The position numbers were made by a program, and so were the translations under genes. Positions 1-8,940 of a stretch of DNA of 64,000 nucleotides are shown here, in pieces. Positions within the stretch are counted from its first letter, which is position 1; each line of letters opens with the position of its first letter. The notes under the pieces are model-generated. The model saw only the letters and a list, made by a program, of their open reading frames with translations, ran no database searches and was not told the origin of the DNA. Origin of the DNA: Romboutsia sedimentorum (GTDB lineage Bacteria > Bacillota > Clostridia > Peptostreptococcales > Peptostreptococcaceae); NCBI RefSeq assembly GCF_030131845.1, contig NZ_JASKYM010000006.1, forward strand, positions 81,563-145,562. Direction: 5' to 3'.

Positions 1-376
1 TTTTTAATCTTTCTTCTCTTCTTAAATGACTTTCTATTCTAGCTTTTAACTCTTTAAAGCTAAAAGGTTTAGTTATGTAATCATCTCCACCTACAGATAG
101 CGCTTCAATTTTATCTTCTTCTAAAATTTTAGCACTTATAAAAATTATAGGACAATTTACTTTATCTCTTATAATCTTACAAAGCTCTATGCCATCCATA
201 CCAGGCATCATTATATCCAACATGATTAAATCAAACTCTTTGTTTAACATATTTAATGCTTCTTTATACTCTTGAACAGTATCTACAATATAATTATAAT
301 TTTTCAAATATCCTTTTATTGTTGTACAAATATCTTTATTATCATCAATAACTAGAATTTTCTTTTCGATTTCTAT
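1..376 (-). CDS. lanR: NisR/SpaR-like response regulator, 3' part beyond the window
   Basis: The visible part covers the receiver domain of an OmpR-family response regulator and the start of the linker. The N-terminus reads KILVIDDN, the phospho-acceptor Asp is in IMLDIMMPGMDG, and the T/S and K switch residues are in FISAK and ITKPFS; the linker SHLRRE is typical of NisR/SpaR regulators. It follows lanC in the same direction, so it probably controls the lanthipeptide operon together with a kinase lying beyond the edge. No ATG, GTG or TTG lies in frame near the N-terminus. The best start is ATA at 374-376 (EIEKKILV follows), 7 to 9 bases after a strong AGGGGGAGAGG ribosome binding site. The domain call is secure; the ATA start is inference. 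Confidence 0.85.
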   Translation of the reverse strand, partial: MEIEKKILVIDDNKDICTTIKGYLKNYNYIVDTVQEYKEALNMLNKEFDLIMLDIMMPGMDGIELCKIIRDKVNCPIIFISAKILEEDKIEALSVGGDDYITKPFSFKELKARIESHLRREERLK

Positions 377-419
377 AACCCTCTCCCCCTTTTTAATAGA
401 ATTTAATTTTTTGTTTAAT

Positions 420-449
420 TTTATAAAAATGATATATCATTTTTATAAA
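420..449. promoter_or_regulatory. 30-bp perfect palindrome upstream of lanR
   Basis: TTTATAAAAATGA and its mirror form a perfect palindrome centred between 434 and 435, in the gap between lanC and lanR. It lies about 45 bases upstream of the lanR ribosome binding site and could be an operator or a short terminator; the sequence alone does not decide. Confidence 0.5.
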
Positions 450-458
450 GCTAAAATA

Positions 459-480
459 GTTGTTGAATACATTCAACAAC
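459..480. terminator. Perfect 10-bp hairpin between lanC and lanR
   Basis: GTTGTTGAAT and ATTCAACAAC form a perfect stem with a 2-base loop, just downstream of lanC on the minus strand. There is no long T-run after it, so it may be a weak terminator, an RNA-stabilising hairpin, or an operator paired with the palindrome at 420-449. Confidence 0.4.
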
Positions 481-508
481 TAAGTATAACTAGCATAATT
501 AACTTTTA

Positions 509-1849
509 TTAAATTCTGTTTTTATAATCATTTAGACTAAAAGCAGTGTCCCATGGAGTTTTCCTTCCATTTTTTATAGATAATAATGTTAAAATTATTC
601 CTACTACCCCTTCAATTATGCCTACTGAATTATAGTAACATATTTTATCTTCTTTTTTTTCTACATCTATAAAATTAAATCTATTTTTTTCATTATAAAA
701 AGAAATAACTTTATCACATAATTCTAATGATATAGATTTAAATTCATTAATATTTGTTAACTCATAAAATCTATTGCTTATATATGCAATTCCAGAATAC
801 CCATGACAAAATGTTGGTGATATGGCGTCTTTACTCCTTTTTGCAGCTATTTTCATAGATTCAATTGCATAATTAATATATTCATTATTATTTAAAGTCT
901 TTCCAGCTATTAATAATGAATACGCCACTCCCGGAGTTCCATAACACCAAGCATCTCTGCAATATTCTTGAGGCCTAGTGTTATTTTTATAATCTTCAAA
1001 TGATACAGTATAATTCCAACCATACCCATTTTTTTCATCTAATCTATAATTAAATAAAAAACTAGAAAATTTTTCAATTGCTTCTTGTTGACCATCTACT
1101 TCTATGCCTAATTGCTTTGCATTACACAAATTAATTAATAAAGATGGTATTCCATGAGAGAGTCCTATATTAAAAAATCCATTTGCCCATATTTCTTTTT
1201 CTTTTTTAGTATGTAAATTGTTTGATTCTATATACCATCCTGGAACCTCTATCTCCATATTTTTTTTATATTTAGAAAGATTTACTATATATTTTAACAT
1301 CTTATTTATTTCTTTTTTCATATCATCTTTAAACAGCATACAATAATTTAATACTCCTGAAATACCTGAAATTGCATCATAATCATTGTCGCTTAATCCT
1401 GATTTATCTTCTAAGTGCTTTAAAGTATTTTCCAAATTATTTTTTATAAGGCTATTTACACTACTAATAAAATTTTTATATCTTTTCCCACTTTTAGATA
1501 AACATACTGTAGAAAGCCCTATGCCTGATAAACCAGAAAACATTGACAAGTTCATATCAGACCTGTTTTCTAATAGTGGAACTATTTTTTTTATATATTC
1601 ATGTCCTTTTATATCCCATTCTTCTTCTGGATATTGTTCATTTAACTCTCCATATAAAATACATAATGATGGTAGTCCATCACTAAGAGTTAATTCATCA
1701 TAAATATTAAACTTTTCTCCCTCTACTTCTAAATAATATTTGTCCTCTTTTGAAGATTGAACTATTTTATCATAATCTAACAGTTTAATAGCTGTATCAT
1801 ACACCATTTTTTCAATATCTATATTTTTATTTATTAATTTTTCTTCCAT
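509..1849 (-). CDS. lanC: Lanthionine synthetase C (cyclase)
   Basis: A 446-residue LanC cyclase that catalyses addition of cysteine thiols to dehydrated Ser/Thr in the precursor, forming (methyl)lanthionine rings. The zinc ligands of the family are all visible: Cys302 in AWCYGTPG, Cys348 and His349 in FCHGYSGIA. The catalytic-type His232 is in GLSHG. Repeated GxxG helical-hairpin motifs (GLSGIG, GISGV, GTPGVA, GYSGIA, GIIEGVVG) give the alpha/alpha toroid. Length is close to NisC (about 414). The ATG follows an AGGGGA site at 7 bases. It lies 11 bases downstream of lanT in the same operon. High certainty for family; substrate assigned from the neighbouring precursor. Confidence 0.96.
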   Translation of the reverse strand: MEEKLINKNIDIEKMVYDTAIKLLDYDKIVQSSKEDKYYLEVEGEKFNIYDELTLSDGLPSLCILYGELNEQYPEEEWDIKGHEYIKKIVPLLENRSDMNLSMFSGLSGIGLSTVCLSKSGKRYKNFISSVNSLIKNNLENTLKHLEDKSGLSDNDYDAISGISGVLNYCMLFKDDMKKEINKMLKYIVNLSKYKKNMEIEVPGWYIESNNLHTKKEKEIWANGFFNIGLSHGIPSLLINLCNAKQLGIEVDGQQEAIEKFSSFLFNYRLDEKNGYGWNYTVSFEDYKNNTRPQEYCRDAWCYGTPGVAYSLLIAGKTLNNNEYINYAIESMKIAAKRSKDAISPTFCHGYSGIAYISNRFYELTNINEFKSISLELCDKVISFYNEKNRFNFIDVEKKEDKICYYNSVGIIEGVVGIILTLLSIKNGRKTPWDTAFSLNDYKNRI

Positions 1850-1860
1850 TTTAATTTCCC

Positions 1861-3669
1861 CTAATTAACAATTTCACATCTAAGTGTTTCAATTTCATAC
1901 ATTTCTTTATATACTTTATTATTTTCAAATAGCTCATCATGAGTACCTATCCCTACAATACTGCCTTTATCCATAACTATTATCTTATCTGCTAATTTTG
2001 CTGTTGATAACCTATGAGAAATAAAAATTCCTATTTTATTTTCTACCATTTTTATGAATGTATCAATAAGTTTTTTCTCTGCTATAGGATCTAATGCAGA
2101 ACTTGGTTCATCTAAAATATATAAAGAGGCATCTCTAAACAAAGTCCTCGCTATTGCAATTTTTTGCCACTGACCTCCAGATAATTCCATACCATTATTA
2201 AACCAAACACCTAATTGTGCATCTACATCATTAATATAATTAATATCCATATCTTTAATTACTTTTTTTATTTTTTTATCGTCATTAATGCTATCAATAT
2301 CTCCAAATGCTACATTTTCTCTAAAAGTAAGTTCATATTTAGCAAAATCTTGGAAAAGTGCTGCTATATTCTTTCTTAAATTTAAAATATTATAAGTGTT
2401 AACACAATCATCATTAAATAAAATAGTATTATCGTCTACATTATATAAACTTAACAATAATTTTGCCAATGTACTTTTACCAGAACCATTTTTTCCAACA
2501 ATTGCAACTGTCTCACCTTTATTTATTTCAAAATTTATATTTTTTAACACTTCTACATTGCTAGAAGGATAACTAAAGTTTAAATTTTTAACTTGAATTT
2601 TTTCTATTTCACTTATAGAATTCTTTTTAGTTAAATTCTGTTCACTTTCATCTAAATCTTCTTTTATAGATAAAAAATCAAATAATTGTTCTATATATAA
2701 ATTGTCTTGATATAGAGAATATATTGTATTTAATATCTTTTTACTATTATTTGCAACTAAATTAAGAGCATTTATTAATCCTACTACATTTCCTATTAAT
2801 ATCTCTCCTATTGTTGCTGAGTATATAACAATTATTAATATTATATCTATACAAATTTGCTCTACTATTTCAAAGAAAAATGTAAAAGTAGTTCTTTTTT
2901 TCAATAAACAAACGTCTTCTTTAACAAAAACTTTATTCATATCTTTATATTTCTTAAGTAAATAATTCCCTAAATTATATAACTTTATTTCTTTAAAAGC
3001 ATTATCTCTTGTTAATAAATAAGTTAAGTACCAGCTTTTTCTATTATTAGAGGCTCTAGACCATAAAACATTAAATTCTCTTTGAGCTATTTTAAAGAAA
3101 GATAATGATGATAATAATGGAATTAAAACTAATATAGCTAATACCCATGGCTTCCAATTAACTATAATAATAACTGACGATACTAAGGTTATTAATGATG
3201 TCATTATAACTATAATTGATAAAAATATACTATATGGTTTATATGAAGTTTCATTTTGTACACGTTGCAACTTATCATAGATATCCGAATCTTCAAAATG
3301 TCTTAATGATAATCTAGTACATTTGTCCATAATTAAATAATTAAGCTTGAAATTAGTAAGTCTTTGAAAACGACCATCTAAGTATTCAAGTAAACTACCT
3401 ATACAATTACTTAATAAATTAGCTAGTATATAAGCAATTAACGCACCTAATATAATTTTCATATTTTTTGTTTCTATTAAATTCAATAATTTTTGAGAAG
3501 TTAATAACGTAATTATAGGACACAGTCCACTAAATAAGCTTAATAAAATAATCAGATAAAAATTAGTTTTATCTACTTTCTTTATTAAGTTAAGTATTTT
3601 AGGAATAGTTTTGAGCATATTTAATATTTGCTTTATTGAAACATGAGTCTCGTATTGTTTTAAATCCAT
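1861..3669 (-). CDS. lanT: Lanthipeptide ABC exporter (NisT/SpaT type)
   Basis: A 602-residue half-transporter with an N-terminal membrane domain (about six hydrophobic segments between residues 35 and 305) fused to an ATPase domain. Walker A GKNGSGKST is at about 392-400, signature LSGGQ at 496-500, Walker B LYILDEP near 517-523 and the H-loop His near 551. It has no N-terminal C39 peptidase domain, so it should export the modified precursor with leader attached, which agrees with the separate protease LanP. It sits between lanB and lanC with gaps of about 10 bases, so the three are surely co-transcribed. Confidence 0.95.
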   Translation of the reverse strand: MDLKQYETHVSIKQILNMLKTIPKILNLIKKVDKTNFYLIILLSLFSGLCPIITLLTSQKLLNLIETKNMKIILGALIAYILANLLSNCIGSLLEYLDGRFQRLTNFKLNYLIMDKCTRLSLRHFEDSDIYDKLQRVQNETSYKPYSIFLSIIVIMTSLITLVSSVIIIVNWKPWVLAILVLIPLLSSLSFFKIAQREFNVLWSRASNNRKSWYLTYLLTRDNAFKEIKLYNLGNYLLKKYKDMNKVFVKEDVCLLKKRTTFTFFFEIVEQICIDIILIIVIYSATIGEILIGNVVGLINALNLVANNSKKILNTIYSLYQDNLYIEQLFDFLSIKEDLDESEQNLTKKNSISEIEKIQVKNLNFSYPSSNVEVLKNINFEINKGETVAIVGKNGSGKSTLAKLLLSLYNVDDNTILFNDDCVNTYNILNLRKNIAALFQDFAKYELTFRENVAFGDIDSINDDKKIKKVIKDMDINYINDVDAQLGVWFNNGMELSGGQWQKIAIARTLFRDASLYILDEPSSALDPIAEKKLIDTFIKMVENKIGIFISHRLSTAKLADKIIVMDKGSIVGIGTHDELFENNKVYKEMYEIETLRCEIVN

Positions 3670-3679
3670 ACTATTTCTC

Positions 3680-6600
3680 CTATTTTTCTATTTGTACATT
3701 ATTTTTTTTGAAATATTTTAATGAATATAATGCATGAGAGGCTAATGCTCTAACTTTTATTTCGAATTCTCTATCTATTCCAAATAATCTATTGCAATGT
3801 AAATGAATTATACTATCTAAAATAGAGTACTTCTCTATATCTTTTAATGATTTATTTATTTTTTCTGAGTAATTTTTTACTATATCCCATCTTTTATTTA
3901 AAATATTTAAAAGTAAAGTTCCTTCCTCAGTAGCCCTTAAATTTTCCCAATTATTGTTGCTGTTGCATAACTCCATATATTCTTTTCTATTTTTATTAAA
4001 GTCCTCTCTATAGTCAGAAGATTTAATTTGAGACCTTAAAAATTCAACTTGTTTATCATATTCCACTCCATAATTTTCTATGTAGTGTATTATAGATACC
4101 ATTCCTATAAACTCTTTAGTGAAGTTTAAATTGTTTAATCTTTGTTCTCTTAAAATCGCTTCTACTACTATACTATCAAAATAAAAAAGATTTTCAGCTA
4201 CATCCATAAGCTTTGAGCCACCATATCGTTCAACTTCTCTATCATATGAATCTATTACATATCTATTCATTAAACCTTTTTCCATTAAACTTTTTAGCCA
4301 ATCTTGTATTTCTGGATATAATTCTAAAAGCTTTTCTCTTGGAGCATTTAGTCTTAATCTTAGATGAGGAACTGGATCTGCATAGCGCATAAAGAAATAC
4401 TTATCTATATCTCCTTTGCTTACTTTCTCTTCACAGTATCGTGAAACATCAAAAGATATTAAATCTTCAATATTACTTGCTACTCCATATAATTTTAAAT
4501 AAAGCCATTGATCAAATGGTAATTTTAAACGTTCTTCACTTAAACTAGGTATATCCTCTCTTATGATCTCTGTAGATTGTATTTTAGGTTGCTCTTTTTT
4601 TACTTTTAATAATGGTACAACCAACTCACAAAAATATTCTTTTTGTTCTTTATCTTTAACTATATTAAATTCCTCATCTTCGTAAGAGTTTAATATTACT
4701 TCATCTTTATTGTTAATTTCATGTTGCAATATTTCTAAACTTCTTAAATCTTTAGCATTTAATAAAGTTCTGTTATCTCCTGAAGTTAGATAAACATATT
4801 TAGGTACATCATACTTATCAAAATATTTTCCTATTATATCTTTGAATTTATCAAAGCTTGTCTTTTTATTTACGCCTAAAATTTCTTTATCAAATTTCCA
4901 AATTGAAGGAGATATAGTAAAGTTTTTATACTCAATTTTAGGAATATATATACTATTATTAAATATATTATTCCATGGAAATTCATACCAAAATCTTTTA
5001 CCATCTTGATTTATATCACTTAAAAATTTTATTGCATTCGGAGCAAAATCTATATTTAGCATATTATTTATTGTTATAATCAATCTTTTATTTAAAGATT
5101 TGCTCTTGGCATAAAATTTATTATTTTCTATTCCTATAAAAATATCATCTAATGATATTCTATGTTTATCATCTTTTGAACTATTAGTACACAGTGCTAT
5201 TTCATAATCACTACCATGTATATTTCTAGATACATTTGATACTCTTACTTTATTAGGTAAATAAACTAATTCACATGTTATATAATTATTTTGACCAAAT
5301 ATATCAAGTTCACTTTTAGCTACCGTACTGAAACAGTTTTTTTCATCCTGCATCATATAAGAAAATCTTCCAAATGATTTTCCAGCATAATTTGATCCTA
5401 AGTTAGGACCTATATAGTACTTTAAGTTATTCTGTTCGTTTTCTTTTGAATTAGATTTTATCATTAAGTTTAATTCTAATGAATTAGGTGCTTCATCATA
5501 ACTATATTCTGGTAATTGTAAATTTTTTATTTCTTTATCATTGATAACAATGCTTTTTTTATTTTTAATTGCATCTATATATTTATATTCAAAATATGTT
5601 TTTAAATTTCTATTTATTTGATTGTTTAATATTACTTGTTCAACCCTATTAGTTGGTGGATATTTATAACCAATTGGAGCTCCTATACCTCTATCATTAT
5701 CTAACATTTCTAATAAAGATACTTCTCTATCTTCTCCATATCTTTCTATAAACTGTTGTTTGTATCTTTTAAAATATGAATCTCTATCTTTAAATGGTGT
5801 TGATATAGTTAAAATCATATTAACTAAATCATTTATTTCATCTATAACTTTACTATTCATTGTTTTTTCTTCTAAATTTAATTTCATATCTACTTGTAGT
5901 ATACTTTTGCATGAAACAATATTTTTCATTTTAGAACATAAATTTATATATATTTCTTCACCTTGACCTAAATCAGTTTCCATATATTCTTTTATTAAAT
6001 TTTTAATTTCTATTAATTGATTTTTTAAACCATTAATAATATTTAATCTATCAATTTCATTAATAATATAATCTAATTGATCATCTACTGTTAATGGTGG
6101 CATCAAATTAGATATTAAATATTCATTTTTTATTAAATTTTTTAAATACGCTTCTATTGTTTGTTCATACTCACTTCCATAATTGTCTATTAGTTTTTGA
6201 AGTAAATCTTTATATGATATTGTATTTTGTGTTAATTGTAATATAAGTTCTAATGAACCTGTTAATTTTATACTAATTTCTTCTATATTGGAGTCGTTGG
6301 CATTTTCATTAATCTCTTCATTTTTTTCAGTTGAATATAATAAGAATACTCTTTCTCCTTTTATTAAAATACTATCATTTTTTCTATAATTTAAATTCAT
6401 ATATTCTATATCTTCTATGTGTTTAACTAATTTAATTAACCACTCTATATCTGGGCGAACATATTTTTTATATTTATTATCTGAGTATTTTAATGTTGTT
6501 TTATCATTAGTATAATTTCCAAAATCAACTCCCGAAAATAATCCAAAAGGTGTTGGTCTTGTACTTATTCTAGTTAGATATTTATAAATAGACTGTAAAA

Positions 6601-6838
6601 AATAATCTAACTTTTTTATATCTTTTCCTTCAGAAAAATCTATTAACGTACTATAAAGACTTTTACTACTTATTAAAATACATTCTCTAAATACACGATT
6701 TTTACATAAAGATCTTATATAGTCTATATTCTTTTTATTATCACACTCTTCATTAAAAAATTCAAAAAATTTATCTACTGAAAAAGTTGGCGTTCTAATC
6801 ATAAATGTATCTATATTTTTGTATAAATTATTTTTCAT
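3680..6838 (-). CDS. lanB: Lanthipeptide dehydratase (NisB/SpaB type)
   Basis: A 1052-residue class I dehydratase. By family knowledge it glutamylates Ser/Thr of the precursor using glutamyl-tRNA and then eliminates glutamate. The N-terminal glutamylation domain shows the typical STRPTPFGLFSGVDFG stretch near residue 93 and GSNYAGKSFGRFSYM near residue 480. The C-terminal elimination domain carries DQWLYLKLYG, FFMRYADPVPHLRLR and HYIENYGVEYDKQ. Slightly longer than NisB (about 993). The ATG follows a weak GAGCGAG site; the gap to lanA holds an attenuator-like hairpin. lanA, B, T and C run as one operon. Confidence 0.96.
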   Translation of the reverse strand: MKNNLYKNIDTFMIRTPTFSVDKFFEFFNEECDNKKNIDYIRSLCKNRVFRECILISSKSLYSTLIDFSEGKDIKKLDYFLQSIYKYLTRISTRPTPFGLFSGVDFGNYTNDKTTLKYSDNKYKKYVRPDIEWLIKLVKHIEDIEYMNLNYRKNDSILIKGERVFLLYSTEKNEEINENANDSNIEEISIKLTGSLELILQLTQNTISYKDLLQKLIDNYGSEYEQTIEAYLKNLIKNEYLISNLMPPLTVDDQLDYIINEIDRLNIINGLKNQLIEIKNLIKEYMETDLGQGEEIYINLCSKMKNIVSCKSILQVDMKLNLEEKTMNSKVIDEINDLVNMILTISTPFKDRDSYFKRYKQQFIERYGEDREVSLLEMLDNDRGIGAPIGYKYPPTNRVEQVILNNQINRNLKTYFEYKYIDAIKNKKSIVINDKEIKNLQLPEYSYDEAPNSLELNLMIKSNSKENEQNNLKYYIGPNLGSNYAGKSFGRFSYMMQDEKNCFSTVAKSELDIFGQNNYITCELVYLPNKVRVSNVSRNIHGSDYEIALCTNSSKDDKHRISLDDIFIGIENNKFYAKSKSLNKRLIITINNMLNIDFAPNAIKFLSDINQDGKRFWYEFPWNNIFNNSIYIPKIEYKNFTISPSIWKFDKEILGVNKKTSFDKFKDIIGKYFDKYDVPKYVYLTSGDNRTLLNAKDLRSLEILQHEINNKDEVILNSYEDEEFNIVKDKEQKEYFCELVVPLLKVKKEQPKIQSTEIIREDIPSLSEERLKLPFDQWLYLKLYGVASNIEDLISFDVSRYCEEKVSKGDIDKYFFMRYADPVPHLRLRLNAPREKLLELYPEIQDWLKSLMEKGLMNRYVIDSYDREVERYGGSKLMDVAENLFYFDSIVVEAILREQRLNNLNFTKEFIGMVSIIHYIENYGVEYDKQVEFLRSQIKSSDYREDFNKNRKEYMELCNSNNNWENLRATEEGTLLLNILNKRWDIVKNYSEKINKSLKDIEKYSILDSIIHLHCNRLFGIDREFEIKVRALASHALYSLKYFKKNNVQIEK

Positions 6839-6880
6839 TATTTAAACTCGCTCTCTATTATTTGTTTAATATTTTAATAA

Positions 6881-6922
6881 TGCTAATAAAACTTATCAAT
6901 TATATATAAAGTTTTATTAGCA
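6881..6922. terminator. Perfect 14-bp hairpin in the lanA-lanB gap
   Basis: TGCTAATAAAACTT (6881-6894) pairs perfectly with AAGTTTTATTAGCA (6909-6922). It lies 45 bases before lanB and after the attenuator at 6952-6991. It may tune readthrough from the abundant lanA transcript into lanB, or protect the processed lanA 3' end. Confidence 0.5.
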
Positions 6923-6951
6923 TTAATTATATTTAATTTTTGTATTTTAAG

Positions 6952-6991
6952 ATAAAAAATAGTAAAGAATCACTTCTAATTCCTTACTATC
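6952..6991 (-). terminator. Attenuator-like terminator after lanA
   Basis: On the minus strand ATAGTAAGGAAT pairs with ATTCTTTACTAT (one mismatch) and is followed by a T-run, about 45 bases after the lanA stop. Such partial terminators usually give much more precursor mRNA than lanBTC mRNA. Confidence 0.65.
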
Positions 6992-7035
6992 TTTTATTTA
7001 TAAAATATATTTTTTTTATATTATATATTTACTAA

Positions 7036-7185
7036 TTATTTGCAACCATTACTCATGCAAGTCATAATTACACCAGTAATACATCCAGCTGTACATAAAG
7101 ATATACTTGTTATTGCAGGTTTTACACCGTTTTTAGTACCTTCTTTAACTTTTAAGTCTAAATCGAAATCATTTGTTTTTCCCAT
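7036..7185 (-). CDS. lanA: Class I lanthipeptide precursor, short nisin-like core
   Basis: A 49-residue precursor. The leader (1-24) carries the LanB/LanC recognition box FDLDL at residues 7-11, as nisin and epidermin leaders do, and ends ..NGVKPA. The inferred 25-residue core (25-49) begins ITSISLC like nisin, then has T-A-G-C, then T-G-V-I-M-T-C, then S-N-G-C-K. Predicted rings: S3-C7 (A), T8-C11 (B), T13-C19 (C), S21-C24. Rings A to C match nisin spacing exactly; the interlocked D/E rings of nisin are replaced by a single four-residue ring, so the peptide is nine residues shorter. The ATG follows AGGGGGA at 7 bases. Leader cleavage after Pro-Ala instead of nisin's Pro-Arg is inference. Confidence 0.95.
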   Translation of the reverse strand: MGKTNDFDLDLKVKEGTKNGVKPAITSISLCTAGCITGVIMTCMSNGCK

Positions 7186-7289
7186 TGTATTTTCCCCCTG
7201 TTAAATTTTAATTTTTAGCAACCAATACATTTAGTTGGACGCCTTAACAAAATTATTATTTGCTAAATAATTTTATAGCTCTCTGCTAC

Positions 7290-7340
7290 AATTATTATCT
7301 TACAACTCAATTCTAATGTTTTTATAATGTTTTTATAATT
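7290..7340 (-). promoter_or_regulatory. lanA promoter with three 11-bp-spaced direct repeats
   Basis: Read on the minus strand, ATTATAAAAAC occurs twice in tandem followed by ATTAG, so the ATTA cores start every 11 bases (7340, 7329, 7318). A GATAAT -10-like hexamer follows about 14 bases after the last repeat. Direct repeats spaced 11 bp over the -35 region are the standard binding layout of SpaR/OmpR-type regulators, so this is the likely LanR site. The lanA leader mRNA would be about 100 bases. Confidence 0.55.
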
Positions 7341-7402
7341 TTTTTATATATTTTTCCTTTTAATGATTTATTACTTTAATTTTTTTACTTTTTTGTAAAA
7401 AT

Positions 7403-8845
7403 TTATTTATTTTCCTCTAATGCATTATATGCATTAGCCATTCCTTCTCCATAATATTGTTTTGATTTATCATTGTCTAATTTATCAGATGTTTCATAAA
7501 TTTTTTGTGCAACTTCTTTTGGAGTAAGGTTTTTATTTTGACATAAAAGAAGTCCTGCTATTGCTGATACCTTTGGAGCTGCTATTGATGTTCCTACTTC
7601 AAACATATACTGTCCACCAATTGATGTGCTTAAGCAAAAATCATTAACATTCATAGATTCTGTTTTAGAATAATCTCCTCCAGGAGCTGCTATGTGAACA
7701 AAATATTTACCATAATTTGAATAAGATGCTATAGTGTCTTCTCTTCCTGTCCCCGAAACATTTATAACTCCCTCAATACTTCCAGGTATCTGATAAGCGA
7801 CCCCTTCATAAATGAATCCCTCTTCTTTATCTCTATTATTAAGAAATTTTGTTATATTTTGACCATCAGAGCAATCAATTCCATCATTACCTGCGGAAGT
7901 AACTACTGTAACATTTTTATTTAATGCATATTCAATTGCTCTTTTATATAATGCATATTCAGCCATATCATCACCTAAGTCCTGTTTAATTCCAGTATTA
8001 GGATCAACCCAATAACATTTACCTTTTAAATCATATCCTGACATACTTAAATTTATAACATTTGCTCCATCGTCAGTCGCTTTTATTATTGCAGAAGACA
8101 TTATAGTAGCATTAGTGTTACCTTTTGAGTCAAATACACGATAACTCTTAAAACCTATATTAGGAGCTACACCTTTAATTCTTCCATTTCCCGCAATGCT
8201 TCCTGAAACATACGTTCCATGTCCTAATCTATCATTTATATCTTTTGGTTCTCCATTCTCCGTTTCATCGCCGTTAAAATTTTTTGGAATAAAATTTTCT
8301 CCACCTAAAAGATTATTCTTTAAATCTGGATGTTTTTCATCTATTCCCGAATCTAAAATCCCTATTACTACATCATGATTTCCAGTTTCTAATTGAAAAC
8401 TATTTCCATCATTTGTAACTCTTTTAATATCCCATTGATATAAATCATATAAGTCTCCATCTTCACCAGTTACTTGTGATCTTGATTTTCTAATTAAATT
8501 TTCTCTAAATTTTATTGTTTTTTCTTTTGGAATTAGAATATTATGATTTGGCGATATTGATTTTACAGAATTATAAGATTTGATTTTAGGTATAATATTA
8601 GTATTGCATTCAACCTCTATACCCCCAATTTCAGGTAATGTACTTATTACTTTTCCTCCATCATTTTCTATTAAGTCCTTAACATTAGTATCAATATTGT
8701 TTTCATTGAATAATACAATCATTTTAGTATTATTACTTTTATCTAATTCTAGAGCTTGTACTTTACTGTCATTAAATGCAACAGTAAATATAAAAATTGA
8801 AAATAATACTAAATAAATTTTTTTAAATCCTAACCCTTTGTTCAT
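7403..8845 (-). CDS. lanP: Secreted subtilisin-like leader peptidase (NisP-like)
   Basis: A 480-residue S8 serine protease expected to remove the LanA leader outside the cell. It has an N-terminal signal peptide ending near KVQA, an I9-like propeptide (about residues 40-110), then the catalytic domain with Asp165 (GILDSGID), His209 (GHGTYVSG), the oxyanion Asn320 (SAGNDG) and Ser420 (GTSIAAP). It ends soon after the catalytic domain with no LPxTG anchor, unlike NisP, so it is probably released. The start chosen is the ATG at 8845, seven bases after AAAGGGGAG; an ATG 24 bases upstream overlaps that site. It is upstream of lanA with a separate promoter region. Confidence 0.94.
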   Translation of the reverse strand: MNKGLGFKKIYLVLFSIFIFTVAFNDSKVQALELDKSNNTKMIVLFNENNIDTNVKDLIENDGGKVISTLPEIGGIEVECNTNIIPKIKSYNSVKSISPNHNILIPKEKTIKFRENLIRKSRSQVTGEDGDLYDLYQWDIKRVTNDGNSFQLETGNHDVVIGILDSGIDEKHPDLKNNLLGGENFIPKNFNGDETENGEPKDINDRLGHGTYVSGSIAGNGRIKGVAPNIGFKSYRVFDSKGNTNATIMSSAIIKATDDGANVINLSMSGYDLKGKCYWVDPNTGIKQDLGDDMAEYALYKRAIEYALNKNVTVVTSAGNDGIDCSDGQNITKFLNNRDKEEGFIYEGVAYQIPGSIEGVINVSGTGREDTIASYSNYGKYFVHIAAPGGDYSKTESMNVNDFCLSTSIGGQYMFEVGTSIAAPKVSAIAGLLLCQNKNLTPKEVAQKIYETSDKLDNDKSKQYYGEGMANAYNALEENK

Positions 8846-8940
8846 ATAAATCTCCCCTTTATAAAGCAATTTTTAAATATAATATAACATTTTTGTAATA
8901 TATTGTATACTTGCTTGCATTAATGTCATTTTTAAAATAA

